Shown: positions 54,944 to 63,970 of the stretch, in pieces
How positions within the stretch are numbered: position 1 is the stretch's first letter
Layout: each line of letters starts with the position of its first letter
Origin: Constrictibacter sp. MBR-5
Lineage (GTDB): Bacteria > Pseudomonadota > Alphaproteobacteria > JAJUGE01
Assembly (NCBI RefSeq): GCF_040549485.1
Contig: NZ_JBEPTK010000002.1
Coordinates: forward strand, 434,001 to 498,000
Length of the DNA: 64,000 bases
Direction of reading: 5' to 3'
Program-made: the position numbers and the translations under genes
Notes under the pieces: generated by a model
What the model was told of the DNA's origin: nothing
What the model saw: only the letters and a program-made list of their open reading frames with translations
Databases searched by the model: none

Positions 54944-55840
54944 TTACGCCGCGACCTGCTGCTGCACCGTCGGCGCGTCGCCGGCGACGGTGGTCCGGCG
55001 CATGTCGCGCACCTCGGTCGTCTCGGCATAGCGGCGGGCGCGGTGCATGGTCTGGCGGTTGTCCCACATCACCAGGTCGTACTGCTTCCAGCGGTGCGAG
55101 TAGACGAATTCGCGCTGGGTGGCGTGCTCGACCAGGTCGCGGATGAAGGCGCGCGCCTCGGGCATCGGCCAGCCGACGATCGTGCCGATGTGCGAGGAGA
55201 GATAGAGCGACTTGCGGCCCGAGACCGGATGCGTGCGGACGAGGCGCTGCAGCACCGGCTTGAACGCCGCCTTCTCCTCCTCGGTCAGGTCGGTGAAGCC
55301 CAGCAGGCCGCGCGAATAGATCAGCGAATGCTCGCAGATCAGGTCCTCGACTTCGGCCTTGGTCGCATCGTCAAGCGCGTCGTAGGCGGCGCGCATGTCG
55401 GCGAACTCGGTGTTGCCGCCGGTCGACGGGATCTGGCGTCCCGACAGCAGCGAGTATTTCGCCGGCGTCGCCTTGAACGAGCTGTCCGAGTGCCAGAGCT
55501 GGTTGCCCAGGTTGAACATCCGCTGCCGGGCGTCGCGCGCCAGCAGCTTGTTGTCCTTGTCCAGGTTGGAAATGTCGGCGATCTCGGCATTGCCCAGGCG
55601 CCGGTCGGCGGCCTTGGTGATGTTGCTGCTGGAACCCGGCGTCTCGAGCGGCCCGAAATTGCGGCTGAACGCCGTCTGCTGCTCGTCGGTGATGTCCTGC
55701 CCGTGGAAGACCAGCACGGCATACTGGTCCATGCCGGCCTCGACCGCCGCGACCTCGTCGCGGGTGAGGGGGCGGCGCATGTCGATCCCGTCGACTTCGC
55801 CGACGAAGACGGGGTGCAGCGGACGGATGGTGACGGTCAC
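54944..55840 (-). CDS. TauD/TfdA family 2-oxoglutarate dioxygenase
   Basis: A 298-residue Fe(II)/2OG dioxygenase. The iron triad is His117 and Asp119 in LWHSDSSF and His266 in MWDNRQTMHRA, with 2OG-binding Arg270 or near. TfdA-like features such as the VLVFHGQDITDEQQ segment suggest a small acidic substrate, for example a phenoxy-acid, a sulfonate or an alpha-keto acid. The start is a GTG with GGAGA upstream. It is transcribed alone. Confidence 0.92.
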   Translation of the reverse strand: MTVTIRPLHPVFVGEVDGIDMRRPLTRDEVAAVEAGMDQYAVLVFHGQDITDEQQTAFSRNFGPLETPGSSSNITKAADRRLGNAEIADISNLDKDNKLLARDARQRMFNLGNQLWHSDSSFKATPAKYSLLSGRQIPSTGGNTEFADMRAAYDALDDATKAEVEDLICEHSLIYSRGLLGFTDLTEEEKAAFKPVLQRLVRTHPVSGRKSLYLSSHIGTIVGWPMPEARAFIRDLVEHATQREFVYSHRWKQYDLVMWDNRQTMHRARRYAETTEVRDMRRTTVAGDAPTVQQQVAA

Positions 55841-56220
55841 GGGACGTCTCCTCTTCTGGATACCGGAGTCTGCGGCCTGCGCGGGCCGAGATGCTTTCCC
55901 AGAGGATATGTCCGGACGTGGCTGCTGTCACGCCGAACCGACTCGGCGGCAGAAAGTTGCAAAAATATCGCATGGTCCGTGATTTCGCCGTTCGCGACAG
56001 TGATAAAAATGTCGTGAAGGGACATGCCCTGAGATGCGTTCTCAGTAAATTGATGTGTGATGTCAGTCGCTTGCGGTTTACGATTTCCCGCGCTACCAGA
56101 GGTCCGACACGCGGTGCCGCCATGGCCTTGATGCAGATCAAGTTGCGCGCGTCGCTGCGATGGCAACAATCGACTTGCGGATCATACGGGGCCGGCGCTT
56201 TCGGCCGACCGGGGGGAACC
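55841..56220. other. Intergenic region before the vWA-autotransporter
   Basis: A 380-base stretch without a convincing gene between divergent transcripts. The section 55950-56100 is clearly more AT-rich than its surroundings and should hold the promoter of the autotransporter gene. The in-frame sequence upstream of 56221 lacks any family character and is treated as non-coding. No RNA gene or well-formed operator was recognised. Confidence 0.5.
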
Positions 56221-58209
56221 ATGAACAGAACACGCTATCTCAGAGCCCTTTCTGCGGGCGCCGCGATCGGGCTCGTGCTCGCCTCCGTCGAGGCGAGCGC
56301 CCAGGCGATCGACTTCGTCACGATCATGGACGAATCGGGTTCGATGGGCGGTGAGCAGGACTTCATCCGCCAGTTGGTCCCGGACCTCGATGCAGCGTTG
56401 GCCGGTCGCGGCCGGGCCGACAATCAGTACGGTCTCGTCGGCTATGGTGCCGGCAATCCGGCGCCGCGCAAGTTCCCGATCGGCGGGAACGACCTCGGCA
56501 GCGTCGCGGACTTCGTCGCGGCGTCGAATGCGCTGCAAACGTCGGGCGGCTTCGAAGACGGCTACGACGGCATCGACTTCGCGCTCAACAACATCGCCTA
56601 CCGCCAGGGCTCGGACAGATTCCTGCTTCTGGTCACGGACGAGGACCGCGACAACGGCAAGCCGGCGCTGACCTTCGCTTCGATCCAGACGGCGCTGCAG
56701 GCCAGCAACGCCCGGCTCTTCGGTATCGTGAATCAGCAGATCACGACGCCGCAGGGCCAGGAGGCCATGCTGACCGACGGCACCAACGCCTATGTCGCGG
56801 ACGGGCAGGGCGGCTTCGTCAAGGTCGCCGGCGTCACCCTGGTTCAGGGCTTCGACACCACCCAGGCCGACTATGTCGACCTGATCCTGCAGCAGCAGGG
56901 CGGCGGCTGCGTCGCCGACCTCAACGTCCTGCGCCAGGGCGGCCTGTTCGCCACCTCCTTCGCCGCCGCGCTGCAGGACTGCCTGGGCGATGCGATCGCC
57001 CAGGGCGACGATGCGCGCCCCCTCGTGTCGATCGTCGGCAGCATGACCTCGATGGCGATGTTCGCCATCCGCACCCACACCAACCACATCGGTCTGCGTC
57101 TGACCGGCCGCCGCGATGGCTACGACCGGCTCGTCACGCCCGCCCAGCAGACGGCACGTGCCAACCCGGAGGCGAACGCGCCGGCGGTACGGACGGCGAT
57201 GGCCGGCGACAACAGCTTCGTGCAGATCGGCTCGACCGACCCCGTCGGTTTCTCGGCGATGCAGGGTGCGTCGGCGAACGACATGGCGACCATCGCCTCG
57301 GCGCTCCAGGTCGCCCAGGCGGCCACAGGCGGCGAGATGATCCCGCTCTTCTCGACCAGCAACTGGCTCGGCTACGCCTCGGTCTCGCTGGACGTCGGCG
57401 ACCGCAGCACCACGGCCAACCAGTTCGGCTACGATTTCCGCGCGATCAACGCCACCGTCGGCGTCGACCGAACCTTCGGCAACTTCCTGGTCGGCGCGGC
57501 CGTCGGCTACTCGAACTTCAGCAGCGACTACAAGAACCTCAACGGCGAAATGGACACCGACTCCTACCTCGCCATGGTCTACGGCTCTTACGCCTTCGCC
57601 GGGACGGGCTATCTCGACGCCACCCTGGGTGCCGCCTACAACGAGTACGACTACAACCGCGGTACTGCCGCCGGCGCGCCGGCCACGCTGTCGGGCGATA
57701 CGGACGGCTGGCAGTGGGGCGGTTCGCTGCGCGGCGGCTACGACTTCATGTTCGCCGACAACGCGCTCGCCCTCGGGCCGTTCGCCGAGGCGCGCTACAC
57801 CGATGTAACGGTGAAGGGCTATACCGAAGGCGGCGGCGCCGGTGCCCTCAACGTCGACAAGGACAGCGTCGACTCGCTGACCGGCCAGATCGGCGTCCGC
57901 GCGGCCTATTCGATCCAGACCGATTTCGGCATGTTCGTGCCGCGTGCGTCTCTCGCCTACGAGCACGAGTTCCTCGACGATTCGCGCTCGATCTCGGCGC
58001 GGCTCGCCGGTGGCGGCGCGCCGTTCAGCGGCAGCACCGACGACGAGGACGACAACTATTACCTCGCCAGCGTCGGCGTCTCGACCCAGCTCGGTCCCGA
58101 CATGACCGCCGCACTCGACTATACGGCGCTCCTCGGCCACAGCGAGTTCGACAACCACAACTTCATGTTCCGCCTGCGCTGGGCGTTCGGCAGCGAATAC
58201 CACAACTGA
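56221..58209 (+). CDS. Autotransporter with a von Willebrand factor A passenger
   Basis: A 662-residue outer-membrane protein that seems to display its own vWA domain. A Sec signal peptide ends near residue 28. The vWA domain (about 29-210) has the metal-ion-dependent adhesion motif D-x-S-x-S (Asp37, Ser39, Ser41) and the LVTDEDRD acidic loop. Two cysteines, Cys230 and Cys254, could form a disulfide. A linker follows, and residues about 380-656 are a twelve-strand autotransporter beta-barrel; the last strand, NFMFRLRWAF, is followed by six extra residues (GSEYHN), unusual since such barrels normally end in Phe. GGGGGGAA precedes the ATG. A role in adhesion is likely. Confidence 0.82.
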   Translation: MNRTRYLRALSAGAAIGLVLASVEASAQAIDFVTIMDESGSMGGEQDFIRQLVPDLDAALAGRGRADNQYGLVGYGAGNPAPRKFPIGGNDLGSVADFVAASNALQTSGGFEDGYDGIDFALNNIAYRQGSDRFLLLVTDEDRDNGKPALTFASIQTALQASNARLFGIVNQQITTPQGQEAMLTDGTNAYVADGQGGFVKVAGVTLVQGFDTTQADYVDLILQQQGGGCVADLNVLRQGGLFATSFAAALQDCLGDAIAQGDDARPLVSIVGSMTSMAMFAIRTHTNHIGLRLTGRRDGYDRLVTPAQQTARANPEANAPAVRTAMAGDNSFVQIGSTDPVGFSAMQGASANDMATIASALQVAQAATGGEMIPLFSTSNWLGYASVSLDVGDRSTTANQFGYDFRAINATVGVDRTFGNFLVGAAVGYSNFSSDYKNLNGEMDTDSYLAMVYGSYAFAGTGYLDATLGAAYNEYDYNRGTAAGAPATLSGDTDGWQWGGSLRGGYDFMFADNALALGPFAEARYTDVTVKGYTEGGGAGALNVDKDSVDSLTGQIGVRAAYSIQTDFGMFVPRASLAYEHEFLDDSRSISARLAGGGAPFSGSTDDEDDNYYLASVGVSTQLGPDMTAALDYTALLGHSEFDNHNFMFRLRWAFGSEYHN

Positions 58210-58248
58210 GCGCATCCGTCCGGGCCACGCGCCCGGGCGACTCTGTAG

Positions 58249-58282
58249 GGACGGCGCGGATCCGGAAGGGTCCGCGCCGTCC
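58249..58282. terminator. Strong hairpin between the autotransporter and 2-hydroxyacid dehydrogenase genes
   Basis: A perfect 12-bp stem (58249-58260 with 58271-58282) and 10-base loop between two convergent genes. A second, smaller stem (58220-58225 with 58231-58236) lies just before it. Confidence 0.65.
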
Positions 58283-58287
58283 GCCGT

Positions 58288-59277
58288 TCAGGCCGTCTGC
58301 CGCGCCGTCTCCAGCGCCTCAGGGTTGATGACGTTGATCGGGGCGCCTGCCGCATAGGCGTTGATCTGGTCGAAGATGTCGGTGAATTGGATGTCGTATT
58401 CCTCGCGCGTCACATAGCCGATGTGCGGCGTGCAGATGACGTTGTCCATCGCCAGCAGTGGGTTCGCCGTGTCGGTCATCGGCTCGCTCTCGTAGACGTC
58501 GACCGCGGCCATGCCGGGGCGGCCGGTCCGCAGCGCCTCGACCAGGGCGCCCGGCGCGATCAGGCCGGCGCGGCTGGTGTTCACCAGCAGGGCCGTCGGC
58601 TTCATCCGCTTCAGGTCGTCGGCTGTCACGATGCCGCGGGTCGCGTCGACTAGGCGCATGTGCAGCGACACCACGTCGGCCTCGGCCAGGAAGGCCGCCT
58701 TGCTCTCCGCCGCGGCCAATCCGTCGGCCCGCGCCCGCTCGCGCGACGCCTCGCGCGCCCAGACCAGCACATCCATGCCGAACGCCTGCGCATAGCCGGC
58801 CACCGCCCTGGCGATGCGGCCGTAGCCCCACAGGCCGACCGTGTGGCCGCGCAGCGTGGTGCCGACGCTCACCTGCCACCGGCCTTCGCGCATGCCGGCC
58901 AGCTGCTGCGGGATCTGGCGGAACGACGCCAGGATCAGCCCCCAGGTCAGCTCCGCCGTCGCCCAGGACGGCGTGTCTGGATGCTGGCTGGAGCAGAGCA
59001 GCACGCCGAGCCGCGTGCAGCTGTCCAGGTCGATGTGCGGATAGACGCTGCGCTGGCTGATCAGCCGCAGCTTCGGCAGCCGCTCCAGCAGGGCGGTACG
59101 GATCTGCGTGCGCTCGCGAAACAGCACGAGCGCCTCCGTGTCCTGCAGCCGCTCGGCGAGCGCGTCGACGTCCTGGACATGGTCGTTCCAGACCGTGACC
59201 TCGTGCCCCTCGAGCTTTCGGAAGCTCGGCAGCCCGCGCAGCGTGTCGTGCCAGTCGTCGAGGATGGTGACCTTCAT
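58288..59277 (-). CDS. D-2-hydroxyacid dehydrogenase family protein
   Basis: A 329-residue NAD(P)-dependent dehydrogenase with the lactate/phosphoglycerate dehydrogenase fold. The nucleotide motif is [20 protein letters not shown] near 148-167. Catalytic residues are expected in NTSRAGLI (Arg), in the acidic VDVYESEP segment and in [12 protein letters not shown] (His). Substrate unknown. A GGAGG site lies upstream. It is convergent with the autotransporter gene. Confidence 0.92.
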   Translation of the reverse strand: MKVTILDDWHDTLRGLPSFRKLEGHEVTVWNDHVQDVDALAERLQDTEALVLFRERTQIRTALLERLPKLRLISQRSVYPHIDLDSCTRLGVLLCSSQHPDTPSWATAELTWGLILASFRQIPQQLAGMREGRWQVSVGTTLRGHTVGLWGYGRIARAVAGYAQAFGMDVLVWAREASRERARADGLAAAESKAAFLAEADVVSLHMRLVDATRGIVTADDLKRMKPTALLVNTSRAGLIAPGALVEALRTGRPGMAAVDVYESEPMTDTANPLLAMDNVICTPHIGYVTREEYDIQFTDIFDQINAYAAGAPINVINPEALETARQTA

Positions 59278-59312
59278 GCGCGGGTGTTCCTCCGGATGGT
59301 GTTCGTCTCAAT

Positions 59313-59475
59313 GCCACCTTCCCGGACGAGCGCGCAGCGCGCAGATCCGGGACCCAGGGGCGGGCGCACAATTCTATCCGCCGCCCGGCCGCGAGGTCGC
59401 ACTCGCCGTTCCACCGGTGCGCTCGCTCTAGGTCCCGGCTCTCCGGGGCTTCGCCCCTGCGGCCGGGAAGGTGCC
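59313..59475. repeat. Nested inverted-repeat element (REP/mobile-palindrome type)
   Basis: The outer arms CACCTTCCCGG (59315-59325) and its complement (59463-59473) enclose about 160 bases. Inside, CCGGGACC (59347-59354) pairs with GGTCCCGG (59431-59438). A further GC hairpin lies near 59445-59458. Similar palindromic intergenic repeats are scattered through many alphaproteobacterial genomes. It sits between the dehydrogenase and molybdoenzyme genes; no coding sequence is seen. Confidence 0.6.
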
Positions 59476-59503
59476 CCGAACCAATAAGGTGAGACTGAGG
59501 CTC

Positions 59504-61828
59504 CTACACCGTAACCGGCTGCCGGAACGCCGTCACCTCGGGCAGGGCGTCGAGCCACGGCTCCACGTCGACCAGGCACGAGTGCGCGATCGGCCCCTGC
59601 GCCAGCCGCGACGTGCCCTTGTCGAGGGTCAGCACGTTGGGGTTGCCGTGCTTCTCGACGCCGGCGCCCGGCTGCGCGGTGTTGGCCGGGTCGTACCAGG
59701 CGCCGGTGGCGAGTTGGATGACGCCGGGCATCACCTCCTCGGTCACCACGGCGCCGGCCAGGACTTGGCCGCGGCCGTTGAACACGCGCACCACCATGCC
59801 GTCTGTGATGCCGCGGGCGAGCGCGTCGGCCGGGTTGATCCACACCGGCTCGCGCCCCTGGATCTTGGCTTTGCGGCTGACCCCGCCATTGTCCATCTGC
59901 GAATGCAGGCGGGTGCGCGGCTGGTTCGACATCATGTGCAGCGGATAGTCCTTCGCGACCTCGCTGCCGACCCACTCCACCGGCTCCAGCCACACCGCGT
60001 GGCCGGGGCAGTCGTCGTAGCCGAAGCTGGCGATCTTCTCCGAATAGAGCTCGATCCTGCCCGACGGCGTGTTGAGCGGCCGCTCGGCCGGATCGGCGCG
60101 GAAGTCGCCCATCATCACGAAGGGCTCGGCCGGTGCCGGTATCTCCACATGGCCTTCCTCCCAGAAGGCGTCGAAGGACGGCACCTCCACCTTGCGCCGC
60201 GCCGCCAGCTGGCGCCACACGTCGTAGATGTGGCGCAGCCAGCCCATCTCGTCGCGCCCCTCGGTGAAGCGCTCGGCGAAGCCCAGCCGCCCGGCCATGG
60301 CGGAGAAGATGTCGAAGTCGTTGCGCGCGCCGCCCACCGGCTCGACCGCCTTGCGCATGCCCATGACGAAGCGGTCGCGCGGGCTGGCGCCCAGGTCGTT
60401 GCGCTCCAGCGTCGTCGTCGCCGGCAGCACGATGTCGGCGTGGCGCGCCGTCGCCGTCCACCACGGCTCGTGCACGATCACCGTGTCCGGCCGCCGGAAC
60501 GCCTCGACCAGCCGGTTCAGGTCCTGGTGGTGGTGGAACGGGTTGCCGCCGCACCAGTAGACGATCTTCGTGTCCGGATAGGTGCGCACCTGGCCGTTGA
60601 AGTCGTAGGTGCCGCCGGGGTTCAGCAGCATGTCGGCGATGCGCGCGACCGGGATGTAGCTGTCCACCGGGTTCACGCCCGCGGCCAGCCCCGGCGTCGG
60701 GATGCGCACGCGCGGCGCGCCCATGCCCGCCTCGCAGCCATAGCCGAAGCCGTAGCCGCCGCCGGGCAGGCCGATCTGCCCTAGCATCGCCGCGAGCGTG
60801 ATCGTCATCCAGAAGGGCTGCTCGCCATGGTCGCCGCGCTGCAGCGCCCAGGCGGTGGAGATCATCGTGCGGCTGCCGGCCATGCGCCGGGCGAGGGCGC
60901 GGATCGTCTCCGCCGGCAGGCGGCAGATGGCGGCCGCCCAGTCGGCGTCCTTCGCCACCCCGTCGGCCTCGCCGGTCAGGTACGGCAGGAACTTCTCGAA
61001 CCCGACGCAGTGGCTCGCCAGGAACGCCTGGTCGTGCAGCCCCTCGGCATGGAGCGTGTGCGCCAGGCCCAGCATCAGCGCGGTGTCGGTGTTCGGCGGC
61101 ACGGCCAGCGATTCAGCGTTCGCGAAGTCCGGCATGTCGTCGCGCAGCGGGCTGACGTTGACGAACTTCACGCCCGCCTCGGCCGCGCGGCGCAGCCAGG
61201 GGCCGGCCGTGTGCTCGGCCGGGCCGCCGCTGTCGACCTGCGCGTTCTTCAGCGGCACGCCGCCGAAGCAGACCATCAGCTCGGTGTCGCGCGCGATGCC
61301 GTCCCAGGAGGAGAGGGGGCCCTGCACGCTGTCGATCGACCCCACCACGTGCGGCAGCAGCGAGATCGCGGCGGCATAGCTGTAGTTCTGCACCTGGCCC
61401 GTGAAACCGCCGAAGCCGTTCAGGAAGCGGTGCAGCTGCGTGCGCGCATGGTGGAACCGCCCGGCGCTCGACCAGCCGTAGGATCCGGCGAAGATCGCCG
61501 CGTTGCCGTGGCGGTCGCGGACTCGCGCCAGCTCGCCCGTGACCAGCTCGATCGCCCGTTCCCACGACACCGGCACGAAGGCATCCGCGCCGCGCAGCTC
61601 GCGCGCGCCGCCCGTATCATCCCCCGCCGGCCCGTGCTCCAGCCACCCGCGCCGCACCATCGGCTGCGCCACCCGGCTCTCGTCGTAGAGCATCTCGGGG
61701 ATGGCGTGGATGATCGGCGACGGATCCGGATCCTTGGCGAACGGCGTCACCCCAACCAGCCGCCCGTCGCGCACCTCGGCGGTGAACGCACCCCAGTGCG
61801 AGGTGTGGGGAATGGGCTTCGACGACAT
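59504..61828 (-). CDS. Molybdopterin-dependent oxidoreductase, BisC/DMSO reductase family
   Basis: A 774-residue bis-MGD enzyme of the type II DMSO reductase branch that reduces S-oxides or N-oxides. The segment GSYGWSSAGRFHHA at 115-128 has the Tyr117-Trp119 pair of DMSO reductases, and Ser149 in QNYSYAAA is the likely molybdenum ligand. There is no iron-sulfur-binding Cys motif at the N-terminus and no Tat signal, so like E. coli BisC it should be cytoplasmic. It would repair methionine sulfoxide or biotin sulfoxide, or act on another S-oxide. GGAG lies before the ATG at 61828; upstream frame is not family-like. It is divergent from a TRAP operon. Confidence 0.9.
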   Translation of the reverse strand: MSSKPIPHTSHWGAFTAEVRDGRLVGVTPFAKDPDPSPIIHAIPEMLYDESRVAQPMVRRGWLEHGPAGDDTGGARELRGADAFVPVSWERAIELVTGELARVRDRHGNAAIFAGSYGWSSAGRFHHARTQLHRFLNGFGGFTGQVQNYSYAAAISLLPHVVGSIDSVQGPLSSWDGIARDTELMVCFGGVPLKNAQVDSGGPAEHTAGPWLRRAAEAGVKFVNVSPLRDDMPDFANAESLAVPPNTDTALMLGLAHTLHAEGLHDQAFLASHCVGFEKFLPYLTGEADGVAKDADWAAAICRLPAETIRALARRMAGSRTMISTAWALQRGDHGEQPFWMTITLAAMLGQIGLPGGGYGFGYGCEAGMGAPRVRIPTPGLAAGVNPVDSYIPVARIADMLLNPGGTYDFNGQVRTYPDTKIVYWCGGNPFHHHQDLNRLVEAFRRPDTVIVHEPWWTATARHADIVLPATTTLERNDLGASPRDRFVMGMRKAVEPVGGARNDFDIFSAMAGRLGFAERFTEGRDEMGWLRHIYDVWRQLAARRKVEVPSFDAFWEEGHVEIPAPAEPFVMMGDFRADPAERPLNTPSGRIELYSEKIASFGYDDCPGHAVWLEPVEWVGSEVAKDYPLHMMSNQPRTRLHSQMDNGGVSRKAKIQGREPVWINPADALARGITDGMVVRVFNGRGQVLAGAVVTEEVMPGVIQLATGAWYDPANTAQPGAGVEKHGNPNVLTLDKGTSRLAQGPIAHSCLVDVEPWLDALPEVTAFRQPVTV

Positions 61829-62003
61829 GCGGCAGGCTCCGGGTGCGTGCGCGGAAGCAAAAAAATAGCACGGCCCGGCAAGCGGTGCACTGTCGTCCCG
61901 TGGGCGGCCGCGCGCGCGGCCGGGCGGCGCGATTGCGTTGAAACAAGACGGCGAGGCCCGCTCCGGCCGGTGACCGTCGGGCTCGATTCCGATTGTCCGC
62001 CCG

Positions 62004-62033
62004 TTGACAACCGGAACGGCCGTATCGGATAAA
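62004..62033 (+). promoter_or_regulatory. Sigma-70-type promoter of the TRAP operon
   Basis: A perfect TTGACA -35 box (62004-62009) is followed after 18 bases by GATAAA (62028-62033), 36 bases before the receptor's start. It is the best promoter match in the window, in an AT-richer leader. Confidence 0.6.
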
Positions 62034-62069
62034 AACCGACAAGAAGAAAATATAGAGGGGAGAAACGCT

Positions 62070-63236
62070 ATGTCTGACGAAGACCGTAAGGCCACCGGCG
62101 CGTCCGCGCCCGCCGCGGACGCAACGACTTCCGGGGAAGTCACCGGCAAGAAGACGGCGCTCAACCGTCGCGACTATCTGAAAGGCGCAGCCCTGGGCGT
62201 GGCGGGCGTCGGTGCTGCTGCGACGCTCGGCATGCCGGCGATCGCCAAGGCGCAGAACAAGACCTGGAAGCTCAAGCTCCAGAGCAACTGGACCGGCATC
62301 GGCATCGAATCGCAGGACCGTGCGGCGAAGCTCTATGTCGAGCGCGTCAACAAACTGTCCAACGGCCGCATCGAGATGACGAACTTCGATGCCGAGGTGC
62401 TGCTCGGCATCGGCGAGACCTTCCGCGGCGTCGGCTCCGGCGTGGCGGACGTGGCGGTCACGTCGTCCGTCTACCATCGCGGTATCGTGCCGGTCGGCGA
62501 GTATCTCTGGGCCGTGCCGTTCTTCCCGTTCACCAACCTCGAATTCTACGAGTACATCTATCAGTTCATGGGCATCAAGGAACTGTGGCGCGAGGCGTAC
62601 GCACCGCACGGCGTGATGCACCTGACCTACCAGTGCTCGGACGAATGGGGCGCCATGGTCTCGACGAAGGAGATCAGGAAGTACGCCGATTTCAAGGGGT
62701 TGAAGGTCCGCGCGTTCGGCCTCTGGGCCGACTGGCTCGTCCACAACGGTGCGTCCATCGTCACCGTCCCGGGCGGCGAGGTCTACACCGCGATCCAGAC
62801 CAAGATCCTCGACGCGGCCGCCTTCGGCTCGCCCGACGCCTGGGCCGGCATGAAGATGCACGAGATCTGCAAGTACTACATCAATCCTTCGGTGGTGCCG
62901 TACGACGTCTGCGAGGTCATCATGAACCTGAAGACCTTCAACGAGATGCCGCCGGACCTTCAGGAGGTGATGCTGTCCGCCTCGCGCGTGCAGAACCTCG
63001 ACATCTCGGCGCTGACCATTCCGACCGACGCCCGCGGCCGCAAGGTCCTCGAGGAGGGCGGCATGGAAACGATCATGATGTCCGACGAGGATCTGAAGCA
63101 GGCGGCCGACTGGTGCTGGGAGCGCCTGCTCAGCAAGAAGGGGCAGGTTCCCCACATCGACAAGATGATCGACATCTACACCGAGGCCAAGAAACTGCAC
63201 AAAGCCTATTACGGGCCGAAGCGGCTTCCGACCTGA
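62070..63236 (+). CDS. TRAP transporter substrate-binding protein DctP, Tat-exported
   Basis: A 388-residue TRAP receptor with a long N-terminal region and a twin-arginine signal (NRRDYLK near 33-39) followed by a hydrophobic core ending near Ala-Lys-Ala. The mature part starts WKLKLQSNW and follows the DctP fold, similar to the TakP keto-acid receptors; the VRAFGLWADWL and GGEVYTAIQTKILDAA blocks are family landmarks. Tat export is unusual for TRAP receptors and suggests folding before export. The GAGGGGAG site is strong. It leads the operon with a small permease at 63437. It is only distantly related to the two Sec-type receptors in this window. Confidence 0.94.
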   Translation: MSDEDRKATGASAPAADATTSGEVTGKKTALNRRDYLKGAALGVAGVGAAATLGMPAIAKAQNKTWKLKLQSNWTGIGIESQDRAAKLYVERVNKLSNGRIEMTNFDAEVLLGIGETFRGVGSGVADVAVTSSVYHRGIVPVGEYLWAVPFFPFTNLEFYEYIYQFMGIKELWREAYAPHGVMHLTYQCSDEWGAMVSTKEIRKYADFKGLKVRAFGLWADWLVHNGASIVTVPGGEVYTAIQTKILDAAAFGSPDAWAGMKMHEICKYYINPSVVPYDVCEVIMNLKTFNEMPPDLQEVMLSASRVQNLDISALTIPTDARGRKVLEEGGMETIMMSDEDLKQAADWCWERLLSKKGQVPHIDKMIDIYTEAKKLHKAYYGPKRLPT

Positions 63237-63283
63237 CGATCGCTTGCGCCGTCGCCGCGCACCGGTGACCGGCCGGACATGAG

Positions 63284-63319
63284 ACGGGGCGGCGCACCGC
63301 GCATGGTGCGTCGCCCCGT
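63284..63319 (+). terminator. Long hairpin between TRAP receptor and permease genes
   Basis: A 15-bp stem with one G-U pair (63284-63298 with 63305-63319) and a 6-base loop, 47 bases after the receptor's stop. No U-tract follows. Its place within the operon suggests partial termination or protection of the receptor mRNA from 3' decay, so that receptor exceeds permease. Confidence 0.6.
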
Positions 63320-63370
63320 GCGGGCCTGTCTCGTGCGGGGCCGTCCTGTGCGGCCGTGTTCCGTGTGGCC
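63317..63370. repeat. Imperfect tandem repeats downstream of the TRAP hairpin
   Basis: Four degenerate units of 14-16 bases, each beginning (C)GTGCGG or GTGTGG and continuing with a CC-GT segment, directly follow the hairpin. They look like decayed tandem duplications; no reading frame uses them. Confidence 0.5.
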
Positions 63371-63436
63371 TTGGGCGCTCGCAATGGGCGGTTTCGGACG
63401 GACGAGCCGTCGAGTTGGCCAGAAGTGGGTTGTACC

Positions 63437-63970
63437 GTGAAAGTAATCGAAGGCTACGTGCGCTTTACGGACTGGTTGAACGCGAAGTTCGCCTGGATCG
63501 TCGCATTCCTGATCTGCCCGATGCTCGCAGTCATGATCTGGGAGATCGTGCTCAGGTACTTCTTCAATTCGCCGTCGTTGTGGGCCTACGACATCTCGCT
63601 GTTCATCTACGGCGGTTACATCGCGCTCGGCGGCGCCTATACGCTGTTGGCCGGCGGCCACGTCAACGTCGACATCGTCTGGGGCCAGTTCGGGCCGCGC
63701 GGCAGGGCCGTGCTCGACATCCTGACCTGCGGCTTCGCCTTCCTCTTCATCGGCGTGCTGTTCTGGGTATCGCTGGAGATCACGATCAACTCGTGGAAGA
63801 TCGGCGAGACCACGATGTCGCATTGGCAGCCGATCTACTATCCGCTGCGGACGACGCTGCCGGTCGGCTGCTTCCTCTTCCTGATGCAGCTTCTCGCCAA
63901 ACTCATCCGCGACGTGTTCATCGTCATCGACGGCGAGGACAGGTTCCCCGTGCAGGTGCCGGTTCCGTAG
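63437..63970 (+). CDS. TRAP transporter small permease subunit DctQ
   Basis: A 177-residue membrane protein with four predicted helices (about 17-38, 50-72, 92-115 and 130-152), the four-helix DctQ plan. The FFNSPSLWAYDISLFIYGGYIALGG segment is a DctQ landmark, and TLLAGGHVNVDIVW continues it. It works with the receptor at 62070 and with a large DctM permease expected just beyond the window's right edge. The start is a GTG at 63437; the site before it is weak, and the upstream in-frame sequence lies over the tandem repeats and is not family-like. Confidence 0.92.
   Translation: MKVIEGYVRFTDWLNAKFAWIVAFLICPMLAVMIWEIVLRYFFNSPSLWAYDISLFIYGGYIALGGAYTLLAGGHVNVDIVWGQFGPRGRAVLDILTCGFAFLFIGVLFWVSLEITINSWKIGETTMSHWQPIYYPLRTTLPVGCFLFLMQLLAKLIRDVFIVIDGEDRFPVQVPVP

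Noticed and set aside
55925-55960. Possible sigma-54 promoter before the vWA-autotransporter
   Set aside because: The GG and GC elements are 9 or 12 bases apart, not 10, so the match fails.
54071-56017. Plus-strand open frame of 648 codons opposite dapF and the TauD-type gene
   Set aside because: It spans two well-supported genes and an intergenic gap, with no domain.
56182-58215. Minus-strand open frame of 677 codons opposite the autotransporter
   Set aside because: The plus strand encodes a signal peptide, vWA motif and beta-barrel; the minus frame encodes nothing recognisable.
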